Source: Paractinoplanes toevensis
GTDB lineage: Bacteria > Actinomycetota > Actinomycetes > Mycobacteriales > Micromonosporaceae
Length of the DNA stretch: 64,000 nt
Assembly: GCF_018332695.1 (NCBI RefSeq)
Contig: NZ_BOQN01000039.1
Location: 26,113-90,112 of the forward strand
Reading direction: 5' to 3'
The notes under the pieces were generated by a model. It was not told where the DNA came from. It did no database searches and saw nothing but the letters and a program-made list of their open reading frames with translations. Every line of letters begins with the position of its first letter. Position 1 is the stretch's first letter. Made by a program: the position numbers and the translations under genes. Shown piece by piece: positions 60,701-64,000 of this stretch.

Positions 60701-63153
60701 TCGGTGCTGACGAAACCCCCGCCCGGGTACGGGTGGGAGGTCCGGATCAGGTTGTTGTTGAAGTCGTACGTGTACGTCGTGGTGAAGTCGGCCGGGTTGG
60801 CGCCCTTGACGTTGCCCCGCGGCGAGACGGTCGACGCCAGGTTGCCCCGGATGTCGTACGCGTAGGTGGTGCGCCCGCCCGCCGCGTCGGTCATCGACCG
60901 TTCGCGGCCCGCCGCCGAGTAGGTGTAGCTGGTGGTGCTGCCCTCCGCGTCCGTCGTGGACTGCAGCTGGCTGAGCACCCTGCCGTACCGGCTGGTGGTC
61001 TCGTTGCCCAGCGGGTCGATGGTCTTCACGAGCTGTCCGACGGTGTCGTAGACCGACTCGGACGGATTCTTCTTGCCCGGGGCGAACGTCTTGCGCAGCC
61101 GGTCCAGGTCGTCGTAGGCCCACCGGGTGGTGAAGTCGGCCGGCTTGGCGCCGGCCAGGCTGCCGCGCGGGTCGGTCGCGCTGACCGGCCGGCCGACCGT
61201 GTCGTACCCGTAAAGGGTTTTCTCGCCGAGCGGTGAGGTGCGGGTGAGCAGGTTGCCGGCGGCGTCGTAGGTCATCCGGGTGACCTTGTGCAACGGGTCC
61301 TCCGACGCGGTGACCAGCCCGCGGTCGTCCACGGTGAGCACGGTCTGCCCGCCCAGCGCGTCGGTGATGGTGTGCAGCTGGTCGAACGCGTCGTAGCCGT
61401 AGGACACCGTGTGGCCGAGCGCGTCGGTGTGCTCGGTCAGGTTGTTACGGCCGTCGTAGGTGTTGGCGATGGTGAACCCGAACGGGTCCGGTGCGGTGCT
61501 CGACGTGAGGTTGCCGCTGCCGTCGAAGGTGCTGCTGAGCTGGTTGCCCTGGGGGTCGACGCTGAGGTTGGGGTCGAGGTTCTCGTCGTACCGCTGGTTG
61601 ATGGTGTCGCCGTTGCCGTTCTGCGAATAGACCAGGATGTTGCCGCGGTAGGTGTCGAAGTACTTCACCCCGTCCGGGTCGGTGGTGATGGCCAGTTGCT
61701 TGCCCGCGTCCCACTCGAGCTTCGTCACCGCGCCCAGCGCGTCGGCCTGCTGCGCGATCCGGCCGGCGGCGTACGTGTTGGTGAGCTGAACCCGCTTCTC
61801 CGGGTCGGTCATCGTGGTCAGCAGCCCGTCGGTGTAGCCGAACTTCCAGGTGTTCCCCTCGGCGTCGGTGACCTCGGTCAGCCGGGCGGACTTGTACCTG
61901 TACTGAGTTTTGCGGCCGTCCGGCAGGGCGATCCGGCTGATCAGGCCGTCGCTCCCGAGACTGACGGTGACCTCACGGCCGGCCGCGTCGGTGACCGTCC
62001 ACTGTGTCGCGGTGTACGCGAGGGTCAGGCCCAGCCCGCGTGAGTTGCGCACCGCGGTCAGCCGCCCGGTCGCGTCGAACTCATAGGTCACCTGGTCGGG
62101 CGTGACCAGCTGCCAGCCGGCCGCCGTGGCCTTCAGGTTGGCGCGGACCCCCGGCGGCCGGGTGTACGAGCCGTCGCCGGCCCGGGCGTACGTCACCTGG
62201 GCGCCGTCCTCGGCCCGCACGGTCACCGCGGTGACCCCCTCGGCCGGCGGCAGGACCCGCAGGTCGAGCGTCCACGACCAGCCGACCCCCATCGAGCCGG
62301 CGGTGGCGTTGACCGACGAATAGGTGCGGCGCGCCTGGAACGGCAGACCGAATCCGGCCATCGCCAGGTCGGACGCGGACAGCGTGAACGCGCCGGTGCC
62401 GGTGTTGATGCCGGAGCCGCGGATCAGCTGGCCGCCGGTGCTGGGCGCCAGCGCGTTACCGCACGAGCAGCCCGCGGCCTGCGCGGCCGGCAACGCCGGC
62501 GGCGTCCTGGTGGTACGGGCCTTGGCCGTACCGGACGCGGCCGACACCGCCTGGGTGCCGTCGGCGAGGGTGGCGGTGATCGTGACGAAGTAGCCGTGAT
62601 CGGCGGTCAGCTGCCAGCCGTCGGTCACGCCGAAACTGCGGCAGAACTGCCGCGGGGTGGCGCAGACGGCGGCGTCGGCCGGCACCAGCGACCGGGACTC
62701 CTGCGCAGTGCCGGAGTCCGGGTCGTACACCGTGGCGATCCACGAGGCCCAGCCCTGGACCCCCGGATCGGGGACGTCGAAATACACCACGAGCGAGGTG
62801 TCGTCGAGCTCGAAGCCGGAGCGCAGCAGCACATCGGTGGCGCCGCCCGGATCGGCCTCGGCCTTTCGTTCCGGTTTCGCCAGCAATTTGTGCGCCTTGC
62901 CGGCGGCCGCGATGCCCGGCGGCACGGCCGGCGGAAGCTTCCCCGCGGGCAGCCCGTGCCGGAGCGCCGCGTTGGCCGGCAACGGCCGGTCGACCGGCCC
63001 GCGCCCGGGCGGCGCGACCGGCACTTTCGGTTTGTCGAGCACCCGCGCATAGGCGGGCCCGGAAACCCCGAAGGGCAGGCACAGTACGGCGCTCAGAGCC
63101 AGAGCCACGCCGAGGCGCGTTCTCCGGGCGCGCGTCATCGCCATCAGTGACAT
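57712..63153 (-). CDS. secreted RHS-repeat protein with unknown C-terminal domain
   Basis: A 1813-residue protein. A signal peptide ends at about residue 36 (AYA). An N-terminal non-repeat part includes Cys residues, then a DUF6531-like segment near 240-310 (INTGTGAFTLSASDLA, GLPFQARRTYSS). A long RHS array (about 310-1460) follows with many YDxxGR/NL repeats such as YDALDRPTATHSPGG and YDLAGHL. The array ends at VDPSG near 1521-1525. The last 288 residues match no family I know, with Cys-rich starts and the DGDEPVVEFHL-like segment. The gene is followed by a coupled lipoprotein gene. The C-terminal tail may be a toxin or a surface-interaction domain. Confidence 0.93.
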   Translation of the reverse strand: MSLMAMTRARRTRLGVALALSAVLCLPFGVSGPAYARVLDKPKVPVAPPGRGPVDRPLPANAALRHGLPAGKLPPAVPPGIAAAGKAHKLLAKPERKAEADPGGATDVLLRSGFELDDTSLVVYFDVPDPGVQGWASWIATVYDPDSGTAQESRSLVPADAAVCATPRQFCRSFGVTDGWQLTADHGYFVTITATLADGTQAVSAASGTAKARTTRTPPALPAAQAAGCSCGNALAPSTGGQLIRGSGINTGTGAFTLSASDLAMAGFGLPFQARRTYSSVNATAGSMGVGWSWTLDLRVLPPAEGVTAVTVRAEDGAQVTYARAGDGSYTRPPGVRANLKATAAGWQLVTPDQVTYEFDATGRLTAVRNSRGLGLTLAYTATQWTVTDAAGREVTVSLGSDGLISRIALPDGRKTQYRYKSARLTEVTDAEGNTWKFGYTDGLLTTMTDPEKRVQLTNTYAAGRIAQQADALGAVTKLEWDAGKQLAITTDPDGVKYFDTYRGNILVYSQNGNGDTINQRYDENLDPNLSVDPQGNQLSSTFDGSGNLTSSTAPDPFGFTIANTYDGRNNLTEHTDALGHTVSYGYDAFDQLHTITDALGGQTVLTVDDRGLVTASEDPLHKVTRMTYDAAGNLLTRTSPLGEKTLYGYDTVGRPVSATDPRGSLAGAKPADFTTRWAYDDLDRLRKTFAPGKKNPSESVYDTVGQLVKTIDPLGNETTSRYGRVLSQLQSTTDAEGSTTSYTYSAAGRERSMTDAAGGRTTYAYDIRGNLASTVSPRGNVKGANPADFTTTYTYDFNNNLIRTSHPYPGGGFVSTDARFDELNRLIARIDPFGKATQTRYDHNGNVSATVDATGRTLTTDYDALDRPTATHSPGGGTSVQEYDLAGHLIKSTAAAGGSTTFTYDDDGNLVTSVDARGNEPGADPADYTTRYAYDAARNQISGTDPLGNTVRTSYDANNRSVAVTDANGHSAKYGYDDGDRLVKVVGPDGGVTGYSYDRVGRSTARVDPNEHVTRYSYDVLGRLVSSTDALGRQGSYRYDAEGHTTAVVVPGSADVTARTISTTYDILGRRVGQDVGGTVLYAWGYDARNQLTSMADQAGLRLQGYDDVGLLTSVTRGSQTFAYGYDLNGNVTSRTWPDGTKVNASFDESNEMTGLTVQGGVAGSAQAAYGFSYDAAGNLARTTYPGGGPVTDRGFDRAGRLVDVHSHDDTGTVARYQLTRDPTGNPTAITTTRADRSQTVGYTYDKSDRLLSAADPTGGYAYRYDEVGNRMSQTLTGTAGSSVTKYRYDEGDQLTEASVVGGATTKYSYDAQGNQVRAGNDTFAYNIDRTLASATVGGVRTSYTYDAQHLRLSAVTDLASGPRSTAWSFDVNAPQAQLALETTSTATATSRRGFLDGVKGTALALLTGKQTDPYLPDWLGGVADVIGPDGGVLAAYDYDPYGNPRTDGTAAGTAATVENPVRFTGAYQDSTLGGQYAFPARTYDPSTGRFGSVDPAPAGARTPTQGTYTYVAGQPTVAVDPSGAIPIIPPGPTIRPRVQPPVCGEDTPEYCHEPGSNKLTSGALFYKWLGVAMTSCRPWEFWCKGGQYAGRTNLLFRDGDPFTNEIRTLDSFHTAVSNVANQLPLANIGFMFHFVHGSENYHYANQSADQRKDAARRNAVSIKSWGTYGMPLVQAFVGSYDMNWQLLGYDGDESPVVEFHLTNASTIGSAMPSPDKAGDYGKDSSSGDGHDAKSWEHYLRQSVRWRETFPGGQAPHLPAAMRRIPGLPIPVPFPQGGEPDPFMPPGTMENWCMPFPIIGPIPINLPNGLCP

Positions 63154-63367
63154 GCGTTTCCCCCGTGTGATCCAAGTGATGAACTTAAATACGCGAAATC
63201 ACAATCCCACCCGAGTGCATGATCCCGTTGCCCACAAAAGGTCACCCATTTCAGATCGACTGGCAAATGGCGCATGCCGTGCCCGACGAATCCAAAAGAT
63301 CAATTCCAGGCGGAAGCGCACCGCCGACATCCAGGTGATCGTGGTCGACTCGAATCCGGACGGGATG

Positions 63368-63600
63368 CCCCCTCCGCGCGCCCGCTGCGGGCGGGCCCGG
63401 CCCAAGCGCAACCCCAACCCGCCGGCACGAACAGTCCCGGGCGACGGCCATCGACCTCCCGCAAAGTGGTCGCTGCGCTCGGATACCGGGTCGCCGTCCC
63501 GCATCCCGGGCATGGTCCCGCCTGATGAGCGGCGCGTCTGGGAGCGCAAGGCGTTGCCGCGCGGCGGCTGAGTGCGTGTGTCGTTGCGCGAGAGTCGCGG
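63368..63600 (-). repeat. dispersed intergenic repeat, copy B (inverted)
   Basis: Reverse complement of the repeat at 51839-52083: block GCGGGAGGTCGATGGCC lies near 63446-63462 in reverse and CGCCCGCAGCGGGCGCGCGG near 63375-63394 in reverse, with GCACTCAGCC at about 63566-63575. Between RHS (63153) and mraY (63616) nothing else codes; 63154-63360 is AT-richer and probably holds the RHS promoter. Confidence 0.85.
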
Positions 63601-63615
63601 CCCCGACCTCTGTGT

Positions 63616-64000
63616 CTAGCCGACGGCCGCCAGGAAGTCCGAATAGAACACGCCCAGGCCGACCGCCACGCAGATGCCGGCCACGATCCAGAAGCGCACC
63701 ACGATGTTGACCTCGCTCCACCCGGCCAGCTCGAAGTGGTGGTGCAACGGCACCATCCGGAAGACCCGTTTACCGGTAGTGCGGAACGAGACGATCTGGA
63801 TCACCCAGGTCACCGTGATAATGACGAACAGCCCGCCGATCAGGATCGACAGCAGCGTGGTGCGGGTGGCCACCGCCAGCCCGCCGATCAGGCCGCCCAG
63901 GCTGAGCGAGCCCACGTCGCCCATGAAGATCCGGGCCGGCGAGGTGTTCCACCACAGGAAGCCCACACAGGCGGCGGCGGCCGCGGCCGCGATCATCGCG
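63616..64000 (-). CDS. mraY: phospho-N-acetylmuramoyl-pentapeptide transferase (C-terminal part, partial)
   Basis: The frame reaches the window edge; 127 codons plus the stop are present. The [12 protein letters not shown] motif and the catalytic PLHHHFE motif with WSE identify MraY, which makes lipid I in peptidoglycan synthesis. Several membrane helices follow the motif. The rest of the gene and the mur/ftsW cluster lie beyond the window, if the usual order is kept. The stop TAG is at 63616-63618. Confidence 0.95.
   Translation of the reverse strand, partial: AMIAAAAAAACVGFLWWNTSPARIFMGDVGSLSLGGLIGGLAVATRTTLLSILIGGLFVIITVTWVIQIVSFRTTGKRVFRMVPLHHHFELAGWSEVNIVVRFWIVAGICVAVGLGVFYSDFLAAVG

Noticed and set aside
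57628..61236. A plus-strand open frame of 1202 codons opposite the RHS gene.
   Set aside because: It is an antisense shadow in high-GC DNA. Its composition is Val/Arg/Gly-rich without domains, while the minus strand has clear RHS repeats.
1..64000. CRISPR arrays, prophage and insertion sequences.
   Set aside because: No regularly spaced direct repeats, no transposase, integrase, capsid or terminase genes were seen in either strand.
1..64000. Riboswitches (cobalamin, TPP, SAM, ydaO types).
   Set aside because: Leaders of the transport and cell-wall genes were read for the usual conserved boxes and none was recognised.

Overview
This is a high-GC actinobacterial chromosome segment. The family mix fits a filamentous soil actinomycete, most likely Micromonosporaceae (Actinoplanes-like): SARP regulators, ECF sigma factors, a selenocysteine formate dehydrogenase, secreted plant-polymer hydrolases, and an RHS protein next to mraY. 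Genus is an inference from gene content only. No phage, IS element, CRISPR array or rRNA is visible.

Layout. 1-10 kb holds a partial secreted cell-wall gene, a hydrolase/phosphoribosyltransferase pair, and a secreted cutinase of the polyester/PET-hydrolase family with a divergent TetR-type gene. It continues with a PAP2 phosphatase, an IclR-controlled TRAP transporter with shared operator motifs, a secreted pectin methylesterase and a beta-lactamase-fold lipoprotein. 10-23 kb is the core of the window: a Tat-type phospholipase C, selB-selA, a three-subunit formate dehydrogenase whose catalytic subunit has an in-frame UGA followed by a bacterial SECIS hairpin, selD, and selC (tRNA-Sec, anticodon UCA). 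These pieces together encode, charge and use selenocysteine.

23-42 kb is accessory. It holds an ECF sigma/membrane partner pair, an aminoglycoside-phosphotransferase-fold kinase, a decayed extracellular-protein gene, DUF427, an L,D-transpeptidase, a TauE/SafE permease and a TolB-like propeller. It also holds an XRE/DUF2255/SDR operon, an MFS exporter, two divergent SARP genes flanking a long dyad, ssuD with a flavin reductase, a frameshifted carboxymuconolactone decarboxylase-like gene, DedA, and map with a divergent XRE gene. 42-64 kb holds a copper monooxygenase-like lipoprotein and a FtsX-type permease, then a heterodimeric ABC exporter behind an iron-box-like site whose first gene is frameshifted. 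GH6 cellulase, a P450, an ABC-2 exporter operon and a GGDEF-EAL protein follow. The window closes with an RHS protein whose stop codon overlaps the start of a small lipoprotein gene, and the end of mraY.

Cross-cutting signals. A non-coding repeat of about 250 bp occurs at least four times in intergenic DNA. Several genes have a -10 hexamer 6-7 bases before GTG/ATG and no ribosome binding site, which suggests leaderless transcripts. Cutinase, pectinesterase, GH6 cellulase and phospholipase C together suggest a plant-litter or biopolymer lifestyle.
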